Positions 20,354 through 28,128 of a DNA stretch of 64,000 nt are shown piece after piece. The DNA lies in NCBI RefSeq assembly GCF_030345715.1, contig NZ_JAUASX010000001.1, forward strand, positions 124,001-188,000, given 5' to 3'. This DNA is from Solimonas sp. SE-A11. Its GTDB lineage: Bacteria > Pseudomonadota > Gammaproteobacteria > Nevskiales > Nevskiaceae. Within the stretch, counting starts at the first letter, position 1; each line of letters starts with the position of its first letter. Both the position numbers and the translations under genes were made by a program. The notes under the pieces are model-generated. The model was not told the DNA's origin and did not search any database. It saw only the letters and a list, made by a program, of their open reading frames with translations.

Positions 20354-20755
20354 ATGGAGTACGCGATCGGAGTGGTGCTGGCCCTGGCAGTGTCCCTGCT
20401 GGCCCGCTGGATGGGGTTCGACCGGGACCGCTCCTTCTACCCGACGATCCTGATCGTGATCGCGTCCTATTACGCGCTGTTCGCGGTGATGGGCGGTTCA
20501 CTGCAGGTGCTGGCGCAGGAGGCCGCGGTATTCGTGGGCTTCACGCTGCTGGCCATCGGCGGCTACAAGCTCAGCCCCTGGATCATCGTGGCCGCCCTGG
20601 CGGGACATGGCCTGTTCGATGGCCTGCACCCCTTCGACAACCCCGGCATGCCGGCCTGGTGGCCGGGCTTCTGCCTGGGCTACGACCTGGCCGCCGCCGC
20701 CTTCCTGGCCTGGAGCATCGGCCAGGCGCGCGGCCGCCGGCTGCGCATGGAGTAG
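20354..20755 (+). CDS. Small inner-membrane protein of unknown function
   Basis: A 133-residue protein with four predicted membrane segments (starts MEYAIGVVLALAVSLLARW; others near residues 30-50, 55-85 and 105-125). A Shine-Dalgarno AGGAGA lies 4-9 bp upstream. A HGLFDGLHPF segment between helices 3 and 4 is the most distinctive motif. I do not recognise the family with confidence. It is co-directional with, and 2 bp from, the AgmX-like gene. The pair has a sigma-54 promoter at 20240. Confidence 0.7.
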   Translation: MEYAIGVVLALAVSLLARWMGFDRDRSFYPTILIVIASYYALFAVMGGSLQVLAQEAAVFVGFTLLAIGGYKLSPWIIVAALAGHGLFDGLHPFDNPGMPAWWPGFCLGYDLAAAAFLAWSIGQARGRRLRME

Positions 20756-20757
20756 CC

Positions 20758-21135
20758 ATGAAGACGTTTGTTTCCCTGTTTTTCGCCCTGCTGCTGTCCT
20801 GGTCGGCCGCCGCGCCGGCGGTGGCGGCCGGCGCCGCGACACGCAGCCCGCAGGAGGTCCAGGATGTGTTCGATCGCAACCGCGCACCCCTGCAGCGCAT
20901 CTTCATGAAGTACCAGCAGCGCATGCCGCTGGAACAGGTGCTGCGGCTGGAACTGCGCTTCACCGTAGCCCCTGACGGGCGGGTCAGCGAGCCGGCGGTG
21001 GTGTCCTCCACCTATGGCGACCGGGAACTGGAGGGGATGGTGCAGGCCTGGCTGAGTGGCCTGCGCTTCGAGGCGCGGGACGTCCCCGCGGTGGTCATCG
21101 ACCGCTACCCGCTGATGTACCACCCGGCGCGCTGA
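20758..21135 (+). CDS. Secreted stand-alone AgmX/PglI (TonB-C-like) domain protein
   Basis: A 125-residue protein with a signal peptide (residues 1-25, AVAAG cleavage region). The rest is one domain: a helix with VFDRNRAPLQRIFMKY, then LRFTVAPDGRVSEPAVVSS and LSGLRFEARDV through IDRYPLMYHP. It aligns throughout with the last 100 residues of the TonB-like protein encoded at 42821-43738 (AFDRNKSSLFSIF; VSLTIAPDGSVTRCELVSS; YPINFLPS). It lacks the membrane anchor and proline-rich arm, so it would be free in the periplasm. It may compete with or bridge partners of the anchored protein. Confidence 0.75.
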   Translation: MKTFVSLFFALLLSWSAAAPAVAAGAATRSPQEVQDVFDRNRAPLQRIFMKYQQRMPLEQVLRLELRFTVAPDGRVSEPAVVSSTYGDRELEGMVQAWLSGLRFEARDVPAVVIDRYPLMYHPAR

Positions 21136-21145
21136 ATCCGGCGTC

Positions 21146-22249
21146 TCACCACAGCAGCGAAAATTTCCACTGCAGCAGGTCGTCGCTGACGGTTTCCTCG
21201 CTGCCGATGCTGCGCGTTCGGCTGTAGTACAGACCGGTCTGGGGACTGCGTCCGGGCAGCAGTCCACCGGCCCAGCGCGACAGGTCCAGGCCCAGGTTCA
21301 GCTGGTCGCTGCGCTCGGCCGACTCCGGCAGGAACCAGGCTGGATTCATGCCGCTGGAGACGCCGGCCGACACACCGACGCCGCCCAGCTTGCGCTGCAG
21401 GCTGGCCTCGGAGGTCCAGCCCTGGGATACGGCGGGATTCTGCGCGTCGGGTACGCGCTGCCAGGCCAGCCGGGCCTGTGTGGACCAGGCGCCCAACTCC
21501 TGCTGCTGCGCCACGCCCAGTTCATAGCCCGCGGCCGGATCGGCCATTGCCGCGCCGGGGGCGGGTGTCGGATCGATGGCCTGCAACCTCAACTGGGAGC
21601 GGCTCTTCTCTTCGCCCCATTCGACCGCCGCGGACCAGGTGCGCGCGTCCATGTCGGTGACCGTGGCATCCGCCGCCACCACGCGGCAGCTGCGCCCGCG
21701 CAGGCGCAGGGCCAGCGTGTCGGCCGGCAGCGGCATGCGCATCGAGCCCTCCAGCGCGCAGTCCAGCGGCGCGGCCGGGGCGGTGGTGTTGGCCCATTTG
21801 AGGTCGAAGGCCGCCAGCGAGGGCGCCCAGCCGAGATTGACCGACTGGCGCACCTGCTGAGCCTCGCCGGCCAGCTGCCATTCCGAGCGGGTCTCCTGTG
21901 AAACGCCCAGACGCAGGGGCGCGCCGGCCACTTCGCTGAGGCGCAGGTCGGCGTTCTGTCCCATGGTTTGCAGCGCCAGCTGCTGCGAGGGCGCATCGAA
22001 ATTGGCGGTGCCGGACTGGAACAGCTGGCCCGGCTGCACGCGGTAGCCGGCGCGGTAGAGCAGCAGTCCGTCGGTGCTGCCCAGGGTGAAGTCGCTGTTG
22101 AGCCCTCGCAAGGGTGTTTGCTGGGGTGCGGTCATCTGGCCGTCGAGCTTCAACTGCACGGCGGGTGTCTCGCGTTGCGGCGTGGACGCACAGGCGCCGA
22201 GCAGCAACGCGCCCAGCGTCAGCATGATGTTCCCGCTACTCCGCTTCAC
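21146..22249 (-). CDS. Lipoprotein with beta-barrel-like C-terminal region, unknown function
   Basis: A 367-residue protein if started at GTG 22249, chosen because it supplies a basic n-region (KRSSG) before the hydrophobic core and lipobox LGAC; starting at the ATG 22225 would leave no positive charge. The mature part consists of alternating strands, and the protein ends DLLQWKFSLLW with a terminal aromatic residue, as many outer-membrane barrels do. A lipidated barrel-like protein is unusual. Family not recognised. Convergent with the AgmX-like gene (10 bp apart). Confidence 0.6.
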   Translation of the reverse strand: MKRSSGNIMLTLGALLLGACASTPQRETPAVQLKLDGQMTAPQQTPLRGLNSDFTLGSTDGLLLYRAGYRVQPGQLFQSGTANFDAPSQQLALQTMGQNADLRLSEVAGAPLRLGVSQETRSEWQLAGEAQQVRQSVNLGWAPSLAAFDLKWANTTAPAAPLDCALEGSMRMPLPADTLALRLRGRSCRVVAADATVTDMDARTWSAAVEWGEEKSRSQLRLQAIDPTPAPGAAMADPAAGYELGVAQQQELGAWSTQARLAWQRVPDAQNPAVSQGWTSEASLQRKLGGVGVSAGVSSGMNPAWFLPESAERSDQLNLGLDLSRWAGGLLPGRSPQTGLYYSRTRSIGSEETVSDDLLQWKFSLLW

Positions 22250-22330
22250 TTCGTTTGTTCCATCGGCTGGATGCAGTTTGCCGCCAGCGGGTTTGAACGG
22301 CCACGGCGGCGGCGAGTTCCCGCAGTGCAC

Positions 22331-22360
22331 AAAAAAGCCGGCGGCCTTGCGGCCGCCGGC
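22331..22360 (-). terminator. Intrinsic terminator of the OmpA-family gene
   Basis: On the minus strand a 10-bp perfect stem GCCGGCGGCC/GGCCGCCGGC is followed by six T, 20 bp past the stop at 22380. Confidence 0.9.
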
Positions 22361-22379
22361 TGGTGCTACCACTGAAGGC

Positions 22380-23546
22380 TTACTGCTTGATCACCTTGAA
22401 CTCGACACGGCGGTTCTCGGCGCGGCCCTCGTCGCTCTTGTTGCTGGCCACCGGCACCGATTCACCCAGCCCCTTGGCGGTCAGGCGACCGGCCTGCACG
22501 CCCTGGCTGACCAGGTAGTCGCGGACCGAGTTGGCGCGGGACTTGGACAGCTTCAGGTTGTAGGCGTCCGAGCCGATGCTGTCGGTGTGGCCCTCGATCT
22601 CGACTTCCATCGTCGGCTGGCCGCGCAGGCCCGCCGCAATGCCGTCGAGGATCGCGCGGCCGTCCGGCGTCAGCGTGGCCTTGTTGAACTCGAAGTTGAT
22701 GTTGCGCAGCACCAGGCGCTGGGCCTTCACGGCGCAGCCACGCTCGTCCACCTTCATGCCGCGCGGCGTATCCGGGCAGAGGTCGTTGGCGTTGAGCACG
22801 CCGTCACCGTCCGCATCGGGCGGCGGCGGCGGCGGCAGGCCGCAACCGTAGGCATCCACGGCGATCCCGCGCGGGGTGCCCGGGCAGCGGTCGATGTTGT
22901 CGAGCACGCCATCACCGTCGCTGTCGGCCACGACCGGCGCCGGAGCCGGCGGCGGGGGAGGCGGCGGAGGCGGAGCGTTCTCGCTCAGGTTGAACTGCAC
23001 ACCGGCATTGACACGGGTGTCCCAGACATTGTCGCGGCCGGCAGCCATGCCGGGGATCTCGTCGCTGAAGATCGCGTAGCGGCGGCCTTCGACGCGCAAC
23101 GCGGCGTCACGGGAGCCGCCGAGCTTGAACAGCAGGCCACCACCGGCATTGGCATAGCCGACGATGCGGTCGCGGCGGCGCTCGCTGGCCGGCGGATCGC
23201 CCAGCGCGTCCTCGTAGGTCGCACCACCGCCGAGCAGCAGGTAGGGGTTGACGCGGCTGTTGGGGGCCATGCCGAGCTTGAAATCCAGGCCGGCGCCGAA
23301 GTTGCTGTCGGAGCGGCCGGTCACGTCATTGTTGACCTTGTGGCCGAAGACGTTCAGTTCCGTGGCGAAGTGATCGTTGAGCGGAAAGCCGAACAGCACA
23401 TGGGCGCCGATGCCGTCGTCGTCGGCCTGGCGGCTGCTGTCGGGGTCCACCCAACTGCCCATGATGCCCATGTAGGGCTTGGCTTCGGCGTGAGCCGTGC
23501 CCAGCACGCCTCCCAGGAGCATCAATGCAAGAGCTTGGTTTCTCAT
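22380..23546 (-). CDS. OmpA-family outer-membrane protein with thrombospondin type-3 repeats
   Basis: A 388-residue protein. Signal peptide 1-20, then an eight-strand OmpA-like barrel (about 22-190), a proline hinge (PPPPPPPPP near 193), and two calcium-binding type-3 repeats (DSDGDGVLDNIDRCPGTP and DADGDGVLNANDLCPDTP). The C-terminal OmpA peptidoglycan-binding domain (about 275-388) has INFEFNKATLTPDG, EGHTDSIGSDAYN and RAENRRVEF. The Asp and Arg that hold diaminopimelate are present. It links the outer membrane to the wall and has its own terminator. Confidence 0.92.
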   Translation of the reverse strand: MRNQALALMLLGGVLGTAHAEAKPYMGIMGSWVDPDSSRQADDDGIGAHVLFGFPLNDHFATELNVFGHKVNNDVTGRSDSNFGAGLDFKLGMAPNSRVNPYLLLGGGATYEDALGDPPASERRRDRIVGYANAGGGLLFKLGGSRDAALRVEGRRYAIFSDEIPGMAAGRDNVWDTRVNAGVQFNLSENAPPPPPPPPPAPAPVVADSDGDGVLDNIDRCPGTPRGIAVDAYGCGLPPPPPPDADGDGVLNANDLCPDTPRGMKVDERGCAVKAQRLVLRNINFEFNKATLTPDGRAILDGIAAGLRGQPTMEVEIEGHTDSIGSDAYNLKLSKSRANSVRDYLVSQGVQAGRLTAKGLGESVPVASNKSDEGRAENRRVEFKVIKQ

Positions 23547-23626
23547 CTGATTTCCCTATCACAGTGGCTGAATTGCACGGTGCGATGCTCGTGCCGAAGC
23601 CCTGAACATGTGCTGAACACTGCCCT

Positions 23627-24538
23627 TTACTGGGCCTGGAACCCCACTTCTGCACCGCCGCCGGCCTCGCCGCTGGCCTTGAGGCGCGTGGCGGCAATGC
23701 CGAGGTCCACCAGGAAGATACGCACCGCCTGGGCCCGCGCCAGCGCCAGCCCCTTGGGCTCGCCGGCAGCGGTACGGCCGATCAGCTGCAGCTGCAGGTC
23801 CGGCTGCGAGCGCAGTGCGGCCAGCACGCCGTCGAGTTGCTTGCGAGTGGCGCCGGTGAGCTTGGCCGAGCCGGTGTCGAAGCTCGCGGCCGCGAGGCTC
23901 GGGCTGGGCGGCGGAGTCGCGGAAGGCGTGGCCGCCGGCAGGATCGACACGCCGGGTGGCAGGGCGACGGCGGGGGCGGTCCAGGGGATCGGCGTGGCCG
24001 GCTGCGGCCCGGGCACGTGGACCACCGGCTCCGGCTCGGGTGCCGGTGTGGTGGCAGCTGCAGCCGGCTCGGCCGGAGCCGGGTGGCTGGCGACAGGGGC
24101 GGCCGCAGGCGCCGCCACTTCGACCGGGGGAGCCGGGGTCGGGGCGGGGGCAACCGTGGCTTCCGGCTGGGCGATGACGGGCTCGGCTTTGGCGGCCGCT
24201 GCTTCCGCGGCGACCGGCTCTACGACCGGCTCCACCGCCGGTGCGGGGGCCACGGCCGCAGCAACCGGCACTGCCGCCTCGGGCGGCGGCGCGGGCATGG
24301 CGGCCGCGGTGGCGGCTTCGGCCGCCGCTTCCGGGAACTCGTCGGCGGGCAGGGGCGGGAGCTTGGCGGCGCAGCCCTTGCGATCCACCAGCGTGCCCGC
24401 TGCGGTTCCGGGGCATTCGTCGACGGCGTCGGCCGTGCCGTCGCCATCGGCATCCGCGGGCTGGGCCCAGGCCGTGCCCTGCATCAGGGCGGCCAGCGCA
24501 AACAGGGCCGCAGAGGCGGAGTGCGAACGGTGTTTCAT
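23627..24538 (-). CDS. Periplasmic protein with one type-3 repeat and a degenerate OmpA-like C-terminus
   Basis: A 303-residue protein. Signal peptide 1-25 (AWAQ cleavage), one type-3 repeat (DADGDGTADAVDECPG), then about 170 residues that are mostly Ala, Pro, Val and Glu. The last 85 residues resemble an OmpA wall-binding domain (FDTGSAKLTGATRKQLDGVL; GLALARAQAVRIFLVDLGI), but the TD pair of the HTD motif is lost (LIGRTAAGE). It probably no longer binds peptidoglycan in the usual way. It lies upstream of and in the same direction as the full OmpA-family gene, 80 bp apart. Confidence 0.65.
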   Translation of the reverse strand: MKHRSHSASAALFALAALMQGTAWAQPADADGDGTADAVDECPGTAAGTLVDRKGCAAKLPPLPADEFPEAAAEAATAAAMPAPPPEAAVPVAAAVAPAPAVEPVVEPVAAEAAAAKAEPVIAQPEATVAPAPTPAPPVEVAAPAAAPVASHPAPAEPAAAATTPAPEPEPVVHVPGPQPATPIPWTAPAVALPPGVSILPAATPSATPPPSPSLAAASFDTGSAKLTGATRKQLDGVLAALRSQPDLQLQLIGRTAAGEPKGLALARAQAVRIFLVDLGIAATRLKASGEAGGGAEVGFQAQ

Positions 24539-24645
24539 GATGTTCCCCGAATGGAATTTCGGCCGTTTTTGCCGTGAATGGGCTTATAACACGGCCACTT
24601 GCAGGGGATGAAGCGTAGCGTCCGTGCGCTTGGGCCGCTTGCGCC

Positions 24646-24659
24646 ATACGCACGCGTAT
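24646..24659. promoter_or_regulatory. TetR operator, distal copy
   Basis: ATACG-CACG-CGTAT is a perfect inverted repeat with a 4-bp spacer. Its centre is 33 bp from that of the proximal copy, about three helical turns, so two repressor dimers would sit on the same DNA face. Confidence 0.6.
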
Positions 24660-24678
24660 CCTTAAACTGGCCCTTTCA

Positions 24679-24692
24679 ATACGCCACCGTAT
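24679..24692. promoter_or_regulatory. TetR operator, proximal copy
   Basis: ATACG-CCAC-CGTAT has identical arms to the distal copy and ends 14 bp before the tetR ATG. This suits autorepression of the regulator and, by read-through, control of fadE. Confidence 0.6.
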
Positions 24693-24705
24693 GTAGACTC
24701 GCATC

Positions 24706-25359
24706 ATGAAGCCCACGGCCACCGCCGACAGTCGAACCAGCCTCAGTGCCGATGATTGGGCCGAGGCGGCGCTGGACGCGATCGCGGTCGGCGGGATGGA
24801 TGCCGTGGCGGTGGAGCCGCTGGCCCGCGGCCTGGGTGTGACCAAGGGCAGCTTCTACTGGCATTTCCAGAACCGCGACGCGCTGCTGCGCGCGGCCCTG
24901 CAGCTGTGGGAGCGGCAGCAGGTCGATACCCTGCTGTCCCGCATTGATCCGGCGGCCAGCCCCTACGAGCGCATTGTCAGCCTGTTCAAGGCGGCCAACA
25001 TGAGCGTGCGCGACGGCCGCCTGTACCTGGCCATCGCCGCCGCCGCTGACAACCCGACCGTGCAGGCCTTCGTGCAGCGCCTGTCGGAACGCTGGATCAG
25101 CTACCTGGACGAAAGCTACCGCGCGCTGGGCTATGCCGGCCCGCGGGCGCGCCAGTGGGCGCTGTTCGCGTTCGCCACCTTCATGGGCAACCTGCAGGTG
25201 CGGCGCGACACGCCGCAGATGATGCCCGAGGGGCAGGATTTCAGTGATTACGTGAAGTTGATGATCAAGACGCTCATTCCCCGGGAGGCGAGGGGACAGG
25301 GCGCGGAAGAAGAAGACGACCACCCGCACGTGGTGCCGATGCGCCGCCCGGGTTCCTGA
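24706..25359 (+). CDS. TetR-family regulator next to fadE
   Basis: A 217-residue regulator. The HTH spans about residues 15-60 (ALDAIAVGGMDAVAVEPLARGLGV, then TKGSFYWHFQNRDALL, the TetR recognition helix). The C-terminal ligand domain is helical and unassigned. It ends 42 bp before fadE in the same direction, and two identical operator-like palindromes precede it. A fatty-acid or acyl-CoA responsive repressor of beta-oxidation is the natural guess, but the ligand is unproven. Confidence 0.85.
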   Translation: MKPTATADSRTSLSADDWAEAALDAIAVGGMDAVAVEPLARGLGVTKGSFYWHFQNRDALLRAALQLWERQQVDTLLSRIDPAASPYERIVSLFKAANMSVRDGRLYLAIAAAADNPTVQAFVQRLSERWISYLDESYRALGYAGPRARQWALFAFATFMGNLQVRRDTPQMMPEGQDFSDYVKLMIKTLIPREARGQGAEEEDDHPHVVPMRRPGS

Positions 25360-25401
25360 TTTCCGCAAGGGGCCTTGAGCGGCCCTCCAAGGAGGTACCC
25401 C

Positions 25402-27879
25402 ATGTCGATTCTCTCCGTTGTACTGGCCGCGCTGCTGGTGGCCTGGGTCCTGGCCTATGTCGGCGCTCCGCTGCTGGTATGGACGCTCGGTGCCGGGTTA
25501 CTGCTGCTGGCGCTCAAGCTCGCCGGCGCGCTTGGTGCCACGGCCTTCGCGATATCGGCGGCCGTGTTCCTGGCGGTGGCGGTCCTGCTCAATGTCCGCC
25601 CCCTGCGCCGCGCGGTGCTCACCGGCCCGATCTTCGGCGTGTTCAAGAAGGTGCTGCCGGAGATGTCGTCCACCGAGCGCGAGGCCCTGGAGGCCGGCGA
25701 TACCTGGTGGGAGGCCGATCTGTTCCGCGGGCGTCCGGACTGGAGCAAGCTGCTGGAGTTCCGCTACACCGCGCTGACTCCCCAGGAACAATCCTTCCTC
25801 GACAACGAGTGCGAGGAGCTGTGCAAGCTCTGCGACGACTGGAAGATCGAGTTCGAGGACCGGGACCTGCCGCCGCAGGTCTGGGCCTACATCCGCGAGA
25901 AGAAGTTCTTCTCGATGCTGATCAAGAAGGAATATGGCGGCCTGGGCTTCTCGGCCAACGCGCAGTCGGCGGTGGTGACCAAGCTGGCGACCAAGTCGAT
26001 CACCATGGCGGTGACGGTGATGGTGCCCAACTCCCTGGGCCCCGGCGAACTGCTGATGCACTACGGCACCGACGAGCAGAAGCAGCAATGGCTGCCGGGC
26101 CTGGTGTCCGGCAAGGAGATCCCCTGCTTCGGCCTCACCGGCCCCGAGGTCGGCTCCGATGCCACCGCGATGCCGGATCTCGGCACGGTCTGCTACGGCC
26201 AGCACGAGGGCAAGAAGGTGCTGGGCATCCGCCTGGATTTCTCCAAGCGCTACATCACGCTGGCGCCCATCGCTACGGTGGTGGGCCTGGCCTTCAGGCT
26301 GCGCGATCCGGACGGCCTGCTGGGCGACAAGGCCAAGGCCGACTACGGCATCACCTGCGCGCTGATCCCAGCGAAGCACGAGGGCATCGAGATCGGCCGG
26401 CGCCACTACCCGGGCGCGGCCTTCCACAACGGTACCATCCACGGCCGCGGCGTGTTCATCCCGGTGGACTGGATCATCGGTGGCCCCGCCATGGCGGGCA
26501 AGGGCTGGCGCATGCTGGTGGAATGCCTGTCTGCCGGCCGCGGCATCTCGCTGCCGGCACTGGGCACGGCGGCGGGGCAGAGCGCCTACCGCATGACCGG
26601 CGTGTACGGCCGCTTCCGCCGCCAGTTCAAGGTGGCGGTCGGCAAGTTCGAGGGCGTGCAGGAGGCTACCGGGCGCATCGCTGGCTACGCCTACACGCTG
26701 GAAGCCATGCGCGTGCTCACGGCCTCGGCGGTGGATCACTGTGCGCCGTCGGTGGTCACCGCCATCGCCAAGTACCACATGACCGAGCTGATGCGGAAGA
26801 TCGTCTCCGACGGCATGGACGTGATGGCCGGCAAGGCGATCCAGCAGGGGCCGCGCAACTTCATGGCCACTGCGTACAAGGCGGCGCCCGTGGCGATCAC
26901 CGTGGAAGGCGCCAACATCCTGACCCGCAACCTGATGATCTTCGGCCAGGGCGCCATCCGCTGCCACGAGTACGTGTTCCCGGAGATGGAAGCGGCGCGC
27001 GACGACGACCTGTCCAAGTTCGACCAGCTGCTGTTCGGCCACATCGGCTTCTCCATCAACCGGGCGGTGCGTGCCTTCACGCTGGGCCTCACCGGTTCGC
27101 GCCTGGCGTCCTCGCCGGTGGCGGGCGAGATGGCGCCGTACTTCCGCCAGATGGAGCGCTTCTCGGCCAGTCTGGCCTTCTGCTCCGACCTCACCATGGG
27201 CGTGCTGGGCGGCAAGCTCAAGTTCATGGAGCGCCTGTCGGCGCGCCTGGGCGACGTGCTGAGCCAGCTCTACATCGCCTCCGCAGTGGCCAAGTTCTAT
27301 CTCGAGGGCAGCAAGTCCGAGGCGGAGCTGGCGCATGCACGCTGGGCGCTGGACCATGCGATGTACGAGATCGCCAAGGCCTTCGAGGGTTTCATCGACA
27401 ACTTCCCGGTGGCCTGGGCGCGCGGCGTGATGCGCTTGGTGGTGTTCCCGCTGGGCAATCGCGTGAAGCCGGTCGGCGACCGCCTCAACGCCCAGGTGGC
27501 CGACATGATCCTGGAGCCCAGCGACGTGCGCGAGCGCCTGTCCTGGCTGGTGTTCAAGAACGGCGGTGTGCATGACCCGGTTGGCCGCATGGAGCATGCC
27601 TGGGAGGTGGCGCTGCGCAGCGAGGCCGCGTACCTGAAGTACTACAAGCACGCCAACCGCGGCGAGCTGGCAGGCGACACCGTGGCGGATCGACTCAAGG
27701 ACGCCGTCACGCGCAACCTGATGACGCGCGAGGAGGCCGACCAGGCCGCCGAGTACGACCGCGTGCGCTTCGACGTGATCCTGACCGATGACTTCAGCAA
27801 GGAATACATCGCCGGCAATTACGCGGCGGAGCGGGCGGACGTGATCGAGCGGTCGGCGGCACGGGCGAAGCTGGCTTAG
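25402..27879 (+). CDS. fadE: Acyl-CoA dehydrogenase, FadE type
   Basis: An 825-residue protein, close to E. coli FadE (814). Two hydrophobic segments lie at residues 5-65, which is typical of this membrane-associated class. The acyl-CoA dehydrogenase core follows (KKEYGGLGFSANAQS; FGLTGPEVGSDATAMPD; SAGRGISLPALGTAAG; VEGANILTRNLMIFGQG) and then the DUF1974-type C-terminal domain (DMILEPSDVRERLSWLVF). It catalyses the first FAD-dependent oxidation of fatty acyl-CoA. A strong AAGGAGG Shine-Dalgarno at 25389-25395 decides the ATG at 25402 over an upstream TTG. Confidence 0.95.
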   Translation: MSILSVVLAALLVAWVLAYVGAPLLVWTLGAGLLLLALKLAGALGATAFAISAAVFLAVAVLLNVRPLRRAVLTGPIFGVFKKVLPEMSSTEREALEAGDTWWEADLFRGRPDWSKLLEFRYTALTPQEQSFLDNECEELCKLCDDWKIEFEDRDLPPQVWAYIREKKFFSMLIKKEYGGLGFSANAQSAVVTKLATKSITMAVTVMVPNSLGPGELLMHYGTDEQKQQWLPGLVSGKEIPCFGLTGPEVGSDATAMPDLGTVCYGQHEGKKVLGIRLDFSKRYITLAPIATVVGLAFRLRDPDGLLGDKAKADYGITCALIPAKHEGIEIGRRHYPGAAFHNGTIHGRGVFIPVDWIIGGPAMAGKGWRMLVECLSAGRGISLPALGTAAGQSAYRMTGVYGRFRRQFKVAVGKFEGVQEATGRIAGYAYTLEAMRVLTASAVDHCAPSVVTAIAKYHMTELMRKIVSDGMDVMAGKAIQQGPRNFMATAYKAAPVAITVEGANILTRNLMIFGQGAIRCHEYVFPEMEAARDDDLSKFDQLLFGHIGFSINRAVRAFTLGLTGSRLASSPVAGEMAPYFRQMERFSASLAFCSDLTMGVLGGKLKFMERLSARLGDVLSQLYIASAVAKFYLEGSKSEAELAHARWALDHAMYEIAKAFEGFIDNFPVAWARGVMRLVVFPLGNRVKPVGDRLNAQVADMILEPSDVRERLSWLVFKNGGVHDPVGRMEHAWEVALRSEAAYLKYYKHANRGELAGDTVADRLKDAVTRNLMTREEADQAAEYDRVRFDVILTDDFSKEYIAGNYAAERADVIERSAARAKLA

Positions 27880-27902
27880 GGAGAGCGTTGTGATCGGCAA
27901 AG

Positions 27903-27923
27903 GCCGGGCGACGTTCGCCCGGC
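27903..27923 (+). terminator. Hairpin after fadE, probable terminator
   Basis: A 9-bp stem GCCGGGCGA/TCGCCCGGC with loop CGT lies 24 bp after the fadE stop. The following TTCCTCATT is only weakly T-rich. Confidence 0.5.
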
Positions 27924-27966
27924 TTCCTCATTGCCGTCTTTATCAGGACCCGGTCATACCAAGTGA

Positions 27967-28045
27967 CCCGCCATGGCGGGCCGTATCGAGGGACGCGCGC
28001 CCCCTCGATACACCGCTTCGCAGCACTCGGTGTGAACGGGTCGGG
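27967..28045. repeat. Palindromes and dispersed repeat between fadE and the HerA-like gene
   Basis: CCCGCCATGGCGGG (27967-27980) is a perfect palindrome. TATCGAGGG/CCCTCGATA (27984-28010) forms a 9-bp hairpin. The tail ACTCGGTGTGAACGGGT (about 28027-28043) resembles the element at 13937-13975. These look like REP-type intergenic repeats. Confidence 0.5.
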
Positions 28046-28128
28046 AGTAATTCCTACAGTCCGCGCCTTCCCTTTGAAGGGCTCGATTGGCGAAGATGGG
28101 CCACATCTCCATTGCGACCCTTCCAGCC

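Noticed and set aside
22074-24611. Very long plus-strand open frame (845 codons) over the OmpA region
   Set aside because: It is antisense to two well-supported envelope genes. Its composition (His, Gly, Ala, Arg runs) is that of a GC-rich shadow frame.
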